Origin: Euphorbia lathyris
Taxonomy: Eukaryota > Streptophyta > Magnoliopsida > Malpighiales > Euphorbiaceae
Length of the DNA: 64,000 nucleotides
Assembly: GCF_963576675.1 (NCBI RefSeq)
Contig: NC_088912.1
Coordinates: 55,824,395 to 55,888,394 of the forward strand
Direction of reading: 5' to 3'
Shown: piece after piece, positions 33,047 through 45,593 of the stretch
Layout of the letters: every line of letters begins with the position of its first letter
How positions within the stretch are numbered: position 1 is the first letter of the stretch
Translations under genes and position numbers: made by a program
The notes under the pieces: generated by a model
The model's input: only the letters and a program-made list of their open reading frames with translations
Database searches by the model: none
What the model was told of the DNA's origin: nothing

Positions 33047-36000
33047 GGGTGAAGGAATGAACCAAACACCTCTTCCGGTCCCTTAGTCTCACTAAAACTG
33101 CCAGCCTCAATCCCAAGATCACCCTACCCTAGCTGCTTTAGGCCTTCTACAATATATACTATAGATCTTTCGGCCATGTGGAGCAATGGATCACAATGGT
33201 GCTCATTAGGAGTTGCATCCCCTGTAACCTAAACAGCTCCGGACAAATATAGGATCTCTATCACTAAGAATGGATTTAGGATGCCATGGTGTGAACAACT
33301 TCCCGGACAAACACCTCAGCAATAGTTTTCGCAGAATAAGGATGTTTCAATAAGATAAAGTGGCTGTATTTTCATAATCTATCCACCACCAGTACAACAG
33401 CTTCATACCCCTTAGATTTTGGAAGACCCACTATTAAATCCATAGGAAGGTGCTCACAAATGACATACGGCATATCCAAAGGTTGAAGAAGACCCCAGGA
33501 GTCAAAGAGCTTGCCTTACATTGCTGACACACATCGCAAGATGGAACATATTTCTGAATTTCCGCAGCCATTCCAATCCAATACAAGTTAGCAGCCAGCC
33601 TTCTATATGTGCGATAATATCCCAAGTGCCCACCTGTTTTGATGCTATGAAATTCCTCAATCAACTTAGGAATCCAAGTAGAGTGTTTAGAGATGACTAA
33701 CCGGTTTTTGTACATCAGAATTCCATTGATAAGAGAGTACCCTGGATGTGAATTAGTATTCTGTTACAAATCTAAAATTACTTGCTTCAGCTGAGAGTCT
33801 TGCTTATTAGCTTCATCAAGCAAATGGACCCCTTGCACCCAAGATGGAGTGGAAATAATGGCAGACAACTTTCCCTCCACATTAGGAGAAAGATGATCTT
33901 TGTCAAAGCGTCAGGCAAAGCGCTTGCTGCGCGATTCTCCTTCCCAGGTTTCTAACAAATAGAGAAGTTATAACCAAGTGATTTGGCCACCCAATTTTGT
34001 TGATCCGGAGTAGTTATCCGCTGCAAGAGTAAATGTTTGAGGCTCTTTTGATCAGTGAACACTGTAAATGCTAAACCCCAAAAGGTATGGTCACCAGTGC
34101 TGGACAGCCAAAGCCAGAGCCATGATTTCCCTTCTGTAGGCAGATTTTGCTAAATTGCGGTGAGAGGGACTTACTGAAAAACGCAATAGACCTACTATTC
34201 TGCATCAACATTGCTCTTCAATTGGTTAAATGCAGATTGTGCTGCGTCAGACCACTCCAACACATTTTTCTTCGTAAGCTATCCATGGAGACACCAAAAC
34301 CAGTAATGATATGTCCTAAGTAGTCCATAAAAAACTTACCAAACTCGCATTTCTTCCTATTCACGAAGAGTTGGTTCTCAAAAGCAATTTCAGAACCTCC
34401 AAAAGGTGACAAAGGCGTACCTTCCACTGACTGTTGTATACCAGAATATCGTCGAAGAAAACCAGAACAAATCGACACAAGAAAGGGCGAAACAACTCAT
34501 TCATGACTGCCTGAAACGTAGTCGGTGCATTAGTGAGGCCGAATGGCATAACTAGGTACTCATAGTGACTGTTGTGAGTACGAAAAGTTGTCTTCTCTAT
34601 ACTATCCACGTTATTCGTATCTAATGAAATCCTGATCGCAAATCCAATTTAGAGAAAAAGGCAGCCCCTCTTAGTTCATCAATCTGCTCATCAACCACAG
34701 GAATCAACAGTCACCTCGTTCAAAGCGCGATGATCAACACACATATGCCATGAGTTATCCTTCTTTTTTACCCGTAGCTTTCCCTCCGGACATTTGTGAC
34801 CAGGTCCAAACACTTAACCCCACCGATAGCATACCTTTCTTCCGCCGGTTCCCCCATTTTGTTGGGGAGAGGGACCGAAAATTAAGATTGCAGAGAAGAG
34901 AGGGAGAATCACGATTTAGGTTAGGAGTGTCGAGCTTGGCAAAAACATAGTGGGAATTGCGATTTTGGTTGAGAGAAATAGGCCATCCATATGAAATGGT
35001 GGGCTGTGGGTTAGAATTAGGATTAGGAGCTTTAGGGTTGGGTCATGGGTTATAAACCACTTTCACATCAGAGCGGATCGTATTAGTGGAACAAGGAGAA
35101 ATAGCATTGCGATGAAACTCATCTGAAAGGTATCCAGGTCACAGTTGGAGCGCCAAGAACTCCTTCTCAGAAGGATACAGAAAAGCCTCCAAACCTTTGG
35201 CAACATACATCGCTGCCAATCGCGAATCCGGTCGGTGAGGTCGCACCCTTCTCTTAATTTCATCTTGCAGACCACCCAAAAAGTAACCTAAGGCCTGTTT
35301 CTCTGGCAAACGAGGAACCATGGAAAGAAGATACTTGAAATCTTCTATGTAATCTAGAACGGAACCGGACTGGCGAATGGTTGAGAGTTGTTCGTAGGGA
35401 TTCTGAACATCCAATCTGCTAAATCGTTCAAGGAGCTCGGTGAATTGCTCCCAGGTCAAAGAATCGTGAACCTCTAAGACTTAAGCAAACCAGTTTTGCG
35501 CAACGCCGTTATGCTAAGTTTAGCCAAGTGGAGCTGCATATCCGGTGGAGTTTCATGTGTCCCGAAATAAGTCTCAACTTTCTAAATCCACCCCACGGGA
35601 TCGCACCCATTATATTCAGGCAGCTTGACCTTTTTAGCACCGAAATGGAATCCCTTTTTTGTGATTGTGCTGGGAAGAATTGTGGCCGGAAGATTTGTTG
35701 GACCCAGACTGAGTTATTGCCTGCGTCTTATGATGACAACTTTCCCTGCTGCTTTACCCAATTCATCATGTAACTCCTGAACTCATCCTGTTTAAGTTTC
35801 TCTGCTTCTACTGAATATTTGATTTCTTTGACATAATTATGCCAGTCATGAATCTATTCCTCATGAGCTTCCAAACGGGCTTGGGTTCTTGTTTTCCACG
35901 GTTGTATCAGTTTTTCCCATTCAACATATCCGGCAGGTCAGACCAATGGTGGAAACTCATAATTGCAGTAATAACTAACTTGAAGAAGAAGAAAGAAGAG

Positions 36001-39000
36001 AAATGGGGTTGTATTCTTGAAGAAGATAAAGGTTACAGATAGAAAATAGGGTAAAGGAATGAAACAAACACCTCCATGGATCTCTCCCTCTCCCTTAGTC
36101 TTACTAAGAGCCAAAACAGAAAGATAATCATAACCTTCCCCTACAATAACAAACTCATAGTTATATATAAAACTACCAGCCTCAATCCCAAGATAATAAC
36201 TAACTTCTGCCCACTCAGCCTAACCTAGATGCTTTAGGCCTTCTAGAAAATACATTGTAAATCTTTGGGCCATAGGCTCAATATGCTAAAACGGGTCTAG
36301 GAGTTACATCTCTATCAGCGCGTTATATAAAACTCTTCTTAAGACCCACCTATAATGTCGAGTTTTTCAATTGAGTGCTTATTTGATAAACATCCAGAAA
36401 TTTAAAAAAAAAAATACTTTTTAAGGAAAAGGGAAGAACAAAATGTAAATGAAAAATATATTGAAAAATATATTATGATTTTGCACTCCATGATGCAAAA
36501 AACTCTATGGCATGCACCAAGCACTATTTGAAATTAAAATTTCCAAGCATCTTAAGAGACGGAATGTGTGTGTACATATAACTGAAGAACATAGGTTTGC
36601 TCGACTACACAAAAAAGAGGAAGAATCCACAAGGTAATTTTCACAAACAACTCCCGAAAGAGAATCTTCAAATTTTCAAGTGAAAGCTGATCAAGAACTG
36701 AAATTCATGACAGCATGGTATTAACCCAAAAGGACAAATTACAAGTTCTCTTTGTCCCTCTGAAAGTTCAATAATATGCTCAAATTCAAAGCAAGATGTG
36801 TTGTGTAGAGTGTAGACATAGAATGTCATTAGTTGAATGCTTTAAATGCATCAGATATTGAGCCTAAGATACCAGACAAGAAACTACATGTTGAAGAATC
36901 ACTTTACAACCATAAAAGAGAAAACATACCCTTTTTTCTCTAGTTCCTTCCCACTGCTCCTCATGTTCACGCTTTCTCTTCCACATCTCTTTTTGTTCTT
37001 CTTCATCCTTCTTCAATCTACCTTCCTCCTCTGATATCTAAAGAATAACAGGAAGACATGAGAACCACAAGTACAAAACGGTAAACAAACACCAAGCAAC
37101 AAAAATGATTGAGCTTCCAGCATACTCTCATCTGCATTTTTCTCCTTCGCCATTCTTGATCAGTTAATAATTCGCGAACCTTCAATTTGAGCTCCCGCTG
37201 GAACTCTTCAGAATTTTCATACTGTTCATATTTTGCCTGGATTGCAACCAAAAGGCACAAAAATTAGTTGACATAGAAGGCTTATATTGGAAAGAATCAA
37301 TGTTAAATTTCATGGATAAGAAACTTATAAGGGATAAGGTGCAAAAATACCCCTAACGTTTACAACCAGGAGCAATTTTACCCCTAACGTCTAAAATGGT
37401 GCAATTTTACACCTAACGTTGGCAGCCAAGAACAATTTTATCACTAACGTTATCAAGTTGGGTCAATTTGAGAAATAATTCATCAAACTGTCTTCTCGAT
37501 CATGAATATCATGAATCTTGTCATCTACACTTCACATATGAGTCAGTTTACCACTCATTAGTAACATATGATTAGGCGTGGAAAAAATATAAAAAAATAT
37601 ACTGTCTATTGTATTAGTTGGACAAAAAATTCAAAATATTTCGCCGAATTATAAATATTAATCTCTAATTACATTATTAAATCACAGAAAATATGAAATA
37701 TATATTTTTTAAAACGAAATGATATGTAATTGGTGCAAAATAAGGTACCAAATGTCTGTGTTTTATAATAATGTCTGAAATTGACCCAACTTGCCAATGT
37801 TAGGGGTAAAATTGCTCTTGACTGCCAACTTTAGGGGTAAAATTGCACCATTTTAGACGTTAGGGGTAAAATTGCTCACGTCAGGGGGTATTTTTGCACC
37901 TTATCCCAACTTATAAAATAAAAGATAAATTGATATTGCAACAGAGAAACTATGATTTTTTTCGTTTTTGAACAGAAGGAAATATGTACTGAAGAAGATG
38001 ATTTAGATTTGCGTTCAGAAGGCCATACTAGGGTCCCAATCTAAAGCAAATACGGTAAAAGCTAAAGGACAAATTTTGATATATATTATGTAGTATGGAT
38101 CCAAAACAAAATTCAATTAGGAGTTCTTTTTATGTGAAAAATTCAATAAATTTTCTATATAATGTCAAATCCCTAATGCTCATTCATTCACATCCTCCAT
38201 CCAACGGAGAATTGAAGATTTATGCATTTTGTTATAGCCCCTGGATCTGTTCCTGGCATGGGGCCTTGAAGAACAAAATCAGATTGTGTTGGCGAATCTA
38301 GTCCATTGGTTTTTCTGCACTATGACCTATTTTGTTAGGCTATAAGGTTAGGGCTCATTAGAGAGTAACCCTACCCTACGTTGTCAAAAACAAAATTTCA
38401 ACTCTCTGATTTTTGTTCCAGCTACAAGAACTCGAATAGGCAGGTTATACAACCATTAACTAAGAGAGAAACTCTTAGATGAGATTATTTTAAAATAAGC
38501 TAATATTTAACTAACTATAATTCAAATTCAAAACCAAATCTAAATCTAAAACTTAACTTATCTAATCTCCCTTGGAATCTCAAAAACTTCTGATCTGCTG
38601 CTGACTACAACAACAACAACAACAAAGCCTTAGTCCCGAAATGATTCGGGGTCGGCTAACATGAACCATCATATAAAACTGTGAAATCAAGTCGTGTCAA
38701 CGATATAAATTCTCTCCCTCCAATCCGTCCTATCCACTACCATATTTTCCTCAATCCCCAATAAACTCATATCACTCTCAATCACCCTCTTCCAAGTTTG
38801 CTTAGGTCTTCTCCTACCCCTCACCATTGCATCCCTTTGCCACTCTTCAGTCCTCCTAACTAGGAAAATAATACATTTTCTCTTGAAAAACAATTTTTTT
38901 AATTTTAATTTCATTAATCCTAATGTCCCAAAAGTTATTCCAGTTCATGCCTTCTCCAGTCAATGTTTGTGGATCATGTACAAACTTCTCACAAAATTCT

Positions 39001-42000
39001 GTAATCATAAATAGCCCTTCAGAAACATACATCCAATATAATAATAAAAACAAAATCCATTTAATGTAATTCTCCACTGCAACTAACAATATAAGTATAA
39101 GATGGTAATAGATGACATAAACAAGTAAATCTGGAAAGGAATTTACAAGGGGGTAAGAAAAGAAACATGATAATAGAGTGGGATGTACACCAAAACTCAG
39201 ATGAATCTCACATGATTAAGATATAAAGAATACAAGTTTTATCTAAATGAAGATAAATAAATAAAAAAGGATCAAGGTAAAGTACCTCATCAACCAATGA
39301 CTTTATCTTAGAGGCTGTATCTTTCTTTAAATGCTTCTTCCTTTTCAAAAGAAGTTCTTCTGCAGTTAACATGATTAACCATAAGCTGCTTCTTAAGTTG
39401 TGACATTTTATACAAGAAAAAAAGAGAAGTAGCTGACTGAACTCAGAATCCAACGGCAGCCATGTGAGTGAGTGAGTGAGTGAGTGAGTGAGTGTGCACA
39501 TGTTAATTTATTTTTTGACATCACAGTAAGTTCCTGTACATAAGTATATCAAATATTCATGCAACACGTTTAGAATAAGATCACTTCACATGCAAGTTGA
39601 AAGTGTAGGAAAGCCGAAACGGATAGAGAAATTGAAACAGAAATCTAGAAACGATATATGTAAAAATATGGGAAACCGAAACCTGGGGGAAAAATGTACA
39701 GATATTTATAAATTTTTAAAATTATGAGAATGGATAACTAATTTTATACATGTATATGTTAAAAAAATTACATAGAAATCACATAATAGAGGGAAAACAA
39801 GAGATTTTTCATTTTGAAAACTTGTTGAAGATGATATAATAAGTATTAAGAATTTACTGAACATGTGATTAGTATTGAACTATTGATCCACTTTTGAAAA
39901 CATATTACATCCTAGGAAACGAGTTTCCAAATTTTTTTTTGAATTACGGAAAAGAGTCGAAACGTTATGTACAAGTTTACAAGAGTTTTGGTTAACGAAA
40001 AGGATATGGAAAATGTGAAACGCTTTAAAATCAAAGTTTCCGTGCAACATAGGTAATAACAACTATTTTAAAACCATATATCTGTTGTTTGACCTGTATG
40101 AAACATTTCTGAAAGAACGAAGGTAAAAGGGGGATAACCAAAATGAAGAGTCAAGTACAAGCAATCAGTATATTCCAATTTTAAAGAAAATAACTGGATT
40201 AAACAATTCCCCTATTATCCATAAAGGTTACATTCTGAAAAAAAAAAAAGTTCAAGTATTTTGGAACAGACCTTTTGCTGCTGTAACTTGGGTAAGAATA
40301 TAATCTCTTTCTTGTTGTTCAAGTAGTAGTTGTTGTGCCTTTGCCAGTGCTGCTCACAAGTTAAAATTGTCAATGTTGGTGAGCATTCCATTTATTTAAA
40401 CTAAAGGAAATATGATTCCACACCTCTAGTATATATATACTTATTGTTTCCATCCATATGGTTAACAAGACCAACCAAAACAGTACGAGTTATGTTGAAT
40501 AAAAACACCATACAACATCCATCCTCAAACACAAGAAAACATCTGGCAAAACTTTGATAGCGTTCTTCAGATTTTAGTCCTATACATTTCTGCCTGTTCT
40601 AGATAGCATAATAAGATTCTCCATAAATTTATTTATTGATTAATAGAGGTACTCTAAGGGGTCTGCATCACTGCTTAAAAGCCACAAATGCAAATGAAAA
40701 GAATACCATAAATAAACTAAAAAGCATTTCACTTGCAACCACTTGTGTTAAAATCATGAATGGAAGCCAAACATATTATTTGCAGCCACCATCCAACTTC
40801 GATCTTTAAACCATGACCCACTTAATGTTACCTGCATGCATCATTAATGAAGAAAAACTAGACCAATGGGATTTTCAAACTAGTTTTGGAATATGGTTCC
40901 TCTAGAATAACCCCTATGAAAGTTAATCACTTGTTTCCGAGAATATTTATGACTTTTGCTTTTATCCAAAGTAATATCTGAACCCCATGGCAAATATTTT
41001 TCCAAGAGTAGAATAGGATGAAAAAAACATAATAACAAAATAAAACTGAATGCTATATAAGCAAGTTCAGAGATACCCCACTATAAATAACTGAGAGAGA
41101 AGAGGTGCACCAACTAAAGGCATCCATCCAATCAAAAGCCTCAACACCTGGGCTCTATGTGCTACCATGACAATGGCTCATAGATACTATTCCCTATGTA
41201 TCCTGTCCCCTAACAGACCACAACACAGACTAAAGTAGACTTTCACAAGCCATTAGCAGACAATTCACCTTTTTCCTAGAGCTTACTCTATTTCCACCTC
41301 TCTCTTTTCGGTAAAATAACTGAAAATGAAAGAGTCATCTGCGAAGATGAAGTTACCTCCAAAGGCCTCTTTCGCTTGTGGATGCTTGCACTTGTCAGGG
41401 TGAACCAACAAAGATAGCTACACAGTATATTCATGGAACAGGAGGATATGTCAAAAATTAATGAATTATGTACAGTACAGATCATCAAGAGAGTTTATTT
41501 GACACTGTTTGGTAAGAAAGCTACCTTACGATACTGCTTCTTTACATCCTCTGGAGATGCATCAAATGGTAGATTTAGATATTCAAATGGATTTAACTTG
41601 AAGCATGAGAGAATCCTACAATTTTGAAACAAATCCATGAGGCCAAAACATTAATTAGAAGAGAATAGTCTGTCTCTGTCCACAATGAACGATGATAAGT
41701 AGTCAAGCATCATCATAAATTGCAGTAAGAACTAGAAGTTAGAGATAGGGAAAAATAACCCACATGGAAATCATAAAAGAAAGAATTCCCCTTGATGGGG
41801 TCTTGGCTGTAGAACATACTAAATGGAGTGGAATTTGTTATAAATGACAGAAAATGGATATTCCATAGCTTGGTTGGTAAGAAGAACAAATTAAATCCAA
41901 AAGCATATATTGACCCTTCAAAGAGAATGACACATAATGGCATGAACAGTTCCCATTCTCCTTATTTTATCTTTCCAAACAATGGAAGTTTCATAAATAA

Positions 42001-42745
42001 TTAGACATTGAATCCATAAACATCTAATCTTTTATTCCATGAAAAGATAGTTGGAGATATTTTCGTCCCTTGTCCTCTCATTATGTTCGTTAACAATTAC
42101 AATTCTAGACAAACACTATTACACATATGCTCATCATTCAGTTCATGTTGAAGGTCCATTCCATCACTCAAAGAATTTTCCTCATGAGTGAAATAAAAAT
42201 CCAGGTTACAGGAGTGATGAACAAAAATGCTTACAATTATTCCCTCTTCCTCAACTGAAGTACCGTCATCCAATCAGTACATAGGAATTGATATTAATTC
42301 GAGGGAAAATTATTAACTCTTCTCAATTCTCATCGTACAAAAAGTTCAATTCATTCTGTAGAGCTATTCCAATACCCAGAAAGAATTAAAATCCAGTTCC
42401 TAAGGTCTACCTAAACAATTAACAAATCTCCAAAAAATGGTAGTTGTTATCAATTAAAATCAATTGAGATTCCTTTTTAAGATTATAGAAAGACATGGAA
42501 TTCGAACAGGACTTTAATTGTGGGTGGTAACCCTAATTACAGAACTAATATGCAGAAACTGTTAGAGATACAATGGAAATATATAAAAATAATAATAACA
42601 ATAATAAACAAATAAACAATAAATAGAAACAAAGAGAGGGAGACCTGAGAACTTCGTTGTCTCTCTCGACTTCGCTTACTTCAGCGAAGAAGCTCTTGAG
42701 AAGTAAATCATCCTCTGTGCTTGTGACAGAGATTCTTCCTGCCAT
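32633..42745 (-). CDS. DNAJC8/SPF31-like J-domain spliceosomal protein, 9 exons
   Basis: Coding exons, in order: 42645-42745, 41525-41615, 41357-41417, 40272-40349, 39286-39359, 37126-37236, 36930-37037, 32788-32826 and 32633-32719. They sum to 750 bp and give 249 residues without an internal stop; every intron is GT-AG and codon phases agree. The J domain is about residues 41-105 ([16 protein letters not shown], then VHPDK with HPD at 70-72), so it should stimulate Hsp70. A long basic/acidic helical region follows ([46 protein letters not shown]) and the tail ends in [13 protein letters not shown]. Length and layout fit human DNAJC8 and plant homologues, associated with spliceosomes in the nucleus. 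The start is the first ATG of the frame. Introns 5 and 7 hold transposons, yet the coding exons look intact. Confidence 0.9.
33001..33043. repeat. GA microsatellite
   Basis: Nearly pure (GA)n, about 43 bp, at the end of the left gypsy LTR in intron 7. The other LTR has no such expansion, so it arose after insertion. Confidence 0.95.
33240..33715 (-). pseudogene. pol: gypsy integrase remnant (H2C2 zinc finger)
   Basis: [20 protein letters not shown] followed by [11 protein letters not shown] is the H2C2 zinc-binding motif at the start of gypsy integrase. Core sequence continues below 33434 with stops. The arrangement resembles chromoviruses of the Reina/Tekay group; the exact lineage is not settled. 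Confidence 0.65.
34218..34609 (-). pseudogene. pol: gypsy reverse-transcriptase remnant
   Basis: The RT palm blocks are seen as [20 protein letters not shown] and [12 protein letters not shown] (FFDD catalytic box), then in another frame [19 protein letters not shown] from the thumb region. A frameshift lies near 34400. This is non-functional. Confidence 0.75.
35063..35459 (-). pseudogene. gag: gypsy gag remnant
   Basis: The retrotransposon gag core is seen in [38 protein letters not shown] and [17 protein letters not shown], typical of chromovirus gag. Frames break on both sides and no zinc knuckle was found. Confidence 0.7.
37331..37907. mobile_element. Mutator-like MITE in intron 5 of the DNAJC8-like gene
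   Basis: A 577-bp element with termini GGGATAAGGTGCAAAAATAC and its complement, flanked by a perfect 9-bp duplication AACTTATAA (37322-37330 and 37908-37916). Each long TIR contains tandem 29-31-bp units built around CCCCTAACGT...GCAATTTTA, about four on the left and three to four on the right. There is no coding capacity. Confidence 0.9.
38606..38870 (-). mobile_element. 3' end of an RTE-type LINE
   Basis: On the minus strand the C-terminal RTE polymerase tail is seen ([20 protein letters not shown], then [13 protein letters not shown]...DRTDWRERI). It is followed by the conserved 3' UTR containing GTTAGCCGACCCCGAATC and ending in a GTT-type repeat (plus strand CAACAA, 38606-38624). This 5'-truncated copy lies within intron 5. 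Confidence 0.75.
39464..39493. repeat. Tetranucleotide microsatellite (GTGA)n
   Basis: About seven copies of GTGA/GAGT in intron 4 of the DNAJC8-like gene. Confidence 0.9.
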
Positions 42746-43036
42746 CGGTCGATTCCTTTGCCAAGCTAATCTCTCTCTCTTTGTTTCTCCTTGTGTTGCA
42801 GATACAACTCGGGATATCAAAAGTAAAAATCCGCCAGGTTGAGAATACAGGGCGATTAACCGAGTTTATCACCAGCTCATTCATATTTCAATATCATATT
42901 TATAGGAAACAAAATTTTATATTTTTCTTCTTTTCTGGTTGGGTTAGGTTGTCAACTTTTCCTTCGGTATTTGGTTTTTTTAAAATGGTTTAACCGAACT
43001 AAATTTATGTTTAAATAAAAAAAAAAAAAAAAAAAA
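42746..43036 (-). promoter_or_regulatory. 5' leader and proximal promoter region of the DNAJC8-like gene
   Basis: The leader just above the ATG at 42745 is purine-rich on the sense strand (GAAACAAAGAGAGAGAGATT). No clear TATA box is seen. Only about 290 bp separate the start codon from the Pack-MULE-like element at 43037, with a 24-bp A run at its edge, so any longer promoter is separated by that insertion. Confidence 0.45.
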
Positions 43037-43752
43037 GGTTAATACACATATTTGTGCATTTGTTATCACGAAAAAACAGATATGCCTTTACATCAAATAA
43101 GTCTACAAAACTATTCCTAAATTTTCCACAAACCTATAATTATACTCTAATCTAATAGATTTACTTATTTGGTATCAACGGCGTCATATTCGTCAACATC
43201 ACCTTCTCAGAATCTCATAGTATTACTTCCAATTACTCATCACTTCTCTCTGTTTCTCTTTATGTTTTAATTGCTTCTCCTTCATTTCTTTCGGTTTTTC
43301 CTTTTCATCTTTTCCTAGTTTTCTCTCTACTCTACTCCACTCTCAATCAAACAGATTTAGAACAGCGACTTTTTTTGGGCAACTCCATTTTTTTTAGATT
43401 TCAATCTCTCTATAAAATGCTGAGAAACTTAGGTTTTCTTTGCTGCCTTTGATTATCTGAGTATTACCCCTTTCTTGTTTTCTTCTCTCTCCTTAAATCA
43501 TTCAGTTTTCTTATTTCAATTCGCTGTTGATTTTAGCACAAAACAGAAGCTTAAGATTCTTCTTAGCGATTTATAGGCAAACTTTGTTATGAGGATATTA
43601 ATAGAGGTAGAACCCTTGAGGTTTTCATTGATTAAGAAGTGTTTATATACACAACACAATACACAATTAAGGCTACAATTAAACCTACAATCAATGGAAT
43701 AATAAGGAAATAATCTATTTCCTAAATAATAGGATTTTCTTAAATAATATGA

Positions 43753-44235
43753 TTATTTACATATCTGACACACCCCCGTAGTCGAAGCGGGAGGAGGTTG
43801 AACGTTGAGACTAGATCTAAAGTCGTCAAAAAGAATTTGTGGTAGACCTTTGGTGAAAATATCGGCTATTTGATGTCGGGAAGGAGCATGAAGAACTCGT
43901 ACTTCGCCTTTGGCAACTTTTTCACGCATAAAATGAATATCCATCTCTATGTGTTTGGTGCGTTGATGTTGAACAGGATTACCAGAGAGGTAGACAGCAC
44001 TTACATTGTCACAGTAAACCAGGGTGGCCTTGCGAATCTGACAGTGGAGCTCAAGGAGAAGATTTCGAATCCAGCAAGTTTCAGAGACAACATTAGCTAC
44101 CCCTCGATACTCAGCTTCGGCACTAGAGCGAGAGAGAGTAGGTTGGCGTTTTGCTGACCAAGAAATGAGATTATCACCAAGAAAAACACAATAATTGATG
44201 AAATTGTATGTTATTATATTCGCCACCATTATCAC
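43753..44235 (-). pseudogene. pol: copia RNase H C-terminal fragment
   Basis: LISWSAKRQPTLSRSSAEAE, LLLELHCQIRKATLVYCDN and VSAVYLSGNPVQHQRTKHIE are the conserved copia RNase H end. HAPSRHQIADIFTKGLP follows. It is joined upstream to integrase sequence at about 44220, so roughly 2 kb of pol is missing. Confidence 0.85.
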
Positions 44236-44239
44236 ATTG

Positions 44240-45225
44240 AAAAGGTTTTGATGTCTTATTCAAATTGTGTGCGAACAAAAGTGTGAAAGGAAAGAAAAGT
44301 GGAATATACTTGAGATTTATTTGCTAAGGGGAATGTCCACAAGAAATTTGTATAATTATCAAGAAAAAGGACATAATAGCGGTGACCACTAGAGCTTAAA
44401 ATGGGTGACGTCCAAACATCACTATGAACAATATCAAAGGGCATGCATGTATAACTGTTTTAGACTTGGCGAATGGCAATTTTATTTGTTTCCCATAAAC
44501 ACAAGAAGAACAAACTGAAGCATCCAATTTCTTAGTACAAGAAATAAATTTATTATTCTGAAGGGTGCTAAAACATTAGCCCCTGGATGTCCCAAACGAT
44601 TATGCCAAATGGTAGGAGATAAAGCAGAAAAAGCAAAAGGATAAGATAAATCAGAAGCAAAACTGGGTGTGACAGGATAAAGATCACCCTCACTATTACA
44701 TCTCATAATAAGCCCCCCCCCCCCCCATTCGTAGATCTTTCACAGAGAAACCAAAAGGATCAAATTCCACAGACACATGATTATCAGTGGTAAATTTACG
44801 CACAGATATAAAGTTTTTAATCAACTGGGGTGCATGCAAAACATTATTTAATTGCAAATGGGGGTGGATCCAGGTAAACTTGCATTGCCATAACCACGAA
44901 TTGGAACACTTTGACCATTACCAACAATTATGTTACGATTTTGACTCATATTAAAATAAGATGTGAGCGTGTCTCTATCAGCGGTCATATGAGATGTAGC
45001 CCCGGTGACCATATGCCATTGTTTGGGCGTTGGTGCAATGGTCATAGTGTGCATAACCTCTGTAATATCAGTGGGAATGAAAGATTGGTGAATATGAGCA
45101 ACATGAGTTTGTGGAGGTGAAGGACGGGGCCCCAAAATTCTAGGTTGAGAAGCCCATGATGAAAGGGGATGAATGGGTGAAGGAGGAGGAGGATGAGGAG
45201 AAGATGAGGCAGGTTTTTCGGTCAT
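44240..45225 (-). pseudogene. pol: copia gag/protease/integrase scraps
   Basis: A gag start (MTEKPASSSPHPPPPSP) at 45225 runs almost at once into the protease-like WHMVTGATSHMTADRDTL. Further on are the GAG-pre-integrase PTIWHNRLGHPGANVL (about 44590), and the integrase core FDIVHSDVWTSPILSSSG and YYVLFLDNYTNFLWTFPL (44440-44256). Most of gag and the integrase C-terminus are deleted. A run of 14 C (44713-44726) breaks the frame. Confidence 0.75.
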
Positions 45226-45593
45226 GGTTGGTTTTGGATTAAAAAAACTAGTAGAAGAGAAAGGGAAGGCGAGTGCAGCAGTGAGGGTTTAAGCTCTGAT
45301 ACCATAATAGAGGTAGAACCCTTGAGGTTTTCATTGATTAAGAAGTGTTTATATACACAACACAATACACAATTAAGCCTACAATTAATGCTACAATTAA
45401 GCCTACAATCAAAGGAATAATAAGGAAATAATCTATTTCCTAAACAATAGGATTTTCCTAAATAATAGGATTTTCCTAAATAATAGGATTATTTACATAT
45501 CTAACAGATACCAATCCTCCAATTGCTCCATAAATAGGAACTTTAGTTTACTAGTATAGCCATTTGTTTCCAAGCCTATATAACTCTGAAACA

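Larger units (their letters stand above)
32985..36317 (-). mobile_element. Chromovirus-type gypsy element inside intron 7 of the DNAJC8-like gene
   Basis: Minus-strand order: LTR about 36042-36317, gag remnant 35459-35063, RT remnant 34609-34220, integrase H2C2 finger 33715-33434, second LTR about 32985-33235. The LTRs share stretches such as AGGGTGAAGGAATGA versus AGGGTAAAGGAATGA, and GCTTTAGGCCTTCTA; the left one is shorter and its outer end has become a GA microsatellite. The outer edge at 36317 is TCTCTATCA. No target duplication is clear. It lies in the same orientation as the host gene, so its poly(A) signals could affect splicing. The copy is old, with many stops. Confidence 0.75.
43599..45506 (-). 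mobile_element. Internally deleted Ty1/copia element (1.9 kb) with both LTRs
   Basis: LTRs at 43599-43770 (172 bp) and 45305-45506 (202 bp, with an internal tandem duplication), a tRNA-iMet primer-binding site at 45293-45304, and 5-bp flanks GATAT / GATAC (one mismatch). The internal region keeps only scraps of gag, protease, GAG-pre-integrase and integrase, joined directly to the end of RNase H; the whole reverse transcriptase is absent. A polypurine tract (minus GGGGGTG) adjoins the 3' LTR. It could move only with proteins supplied in trans. Confidence 0.85.

Noticed and set aside
39208..39501. 97-codon ORF starting in the CTCA repeat as a gene
   Set aside because: Its middle is exon 5 of the DNAJC8-like gene and the rest is intron; splice sites and phase fit the host gene.
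42746..42820. Longer N-terminus for the DNAJC8-like protein (frame open to 42820)
   Set aside because: The upstream frame begins with TTG, not ATG. The first ATG, at 42745, gives the expected start and length.
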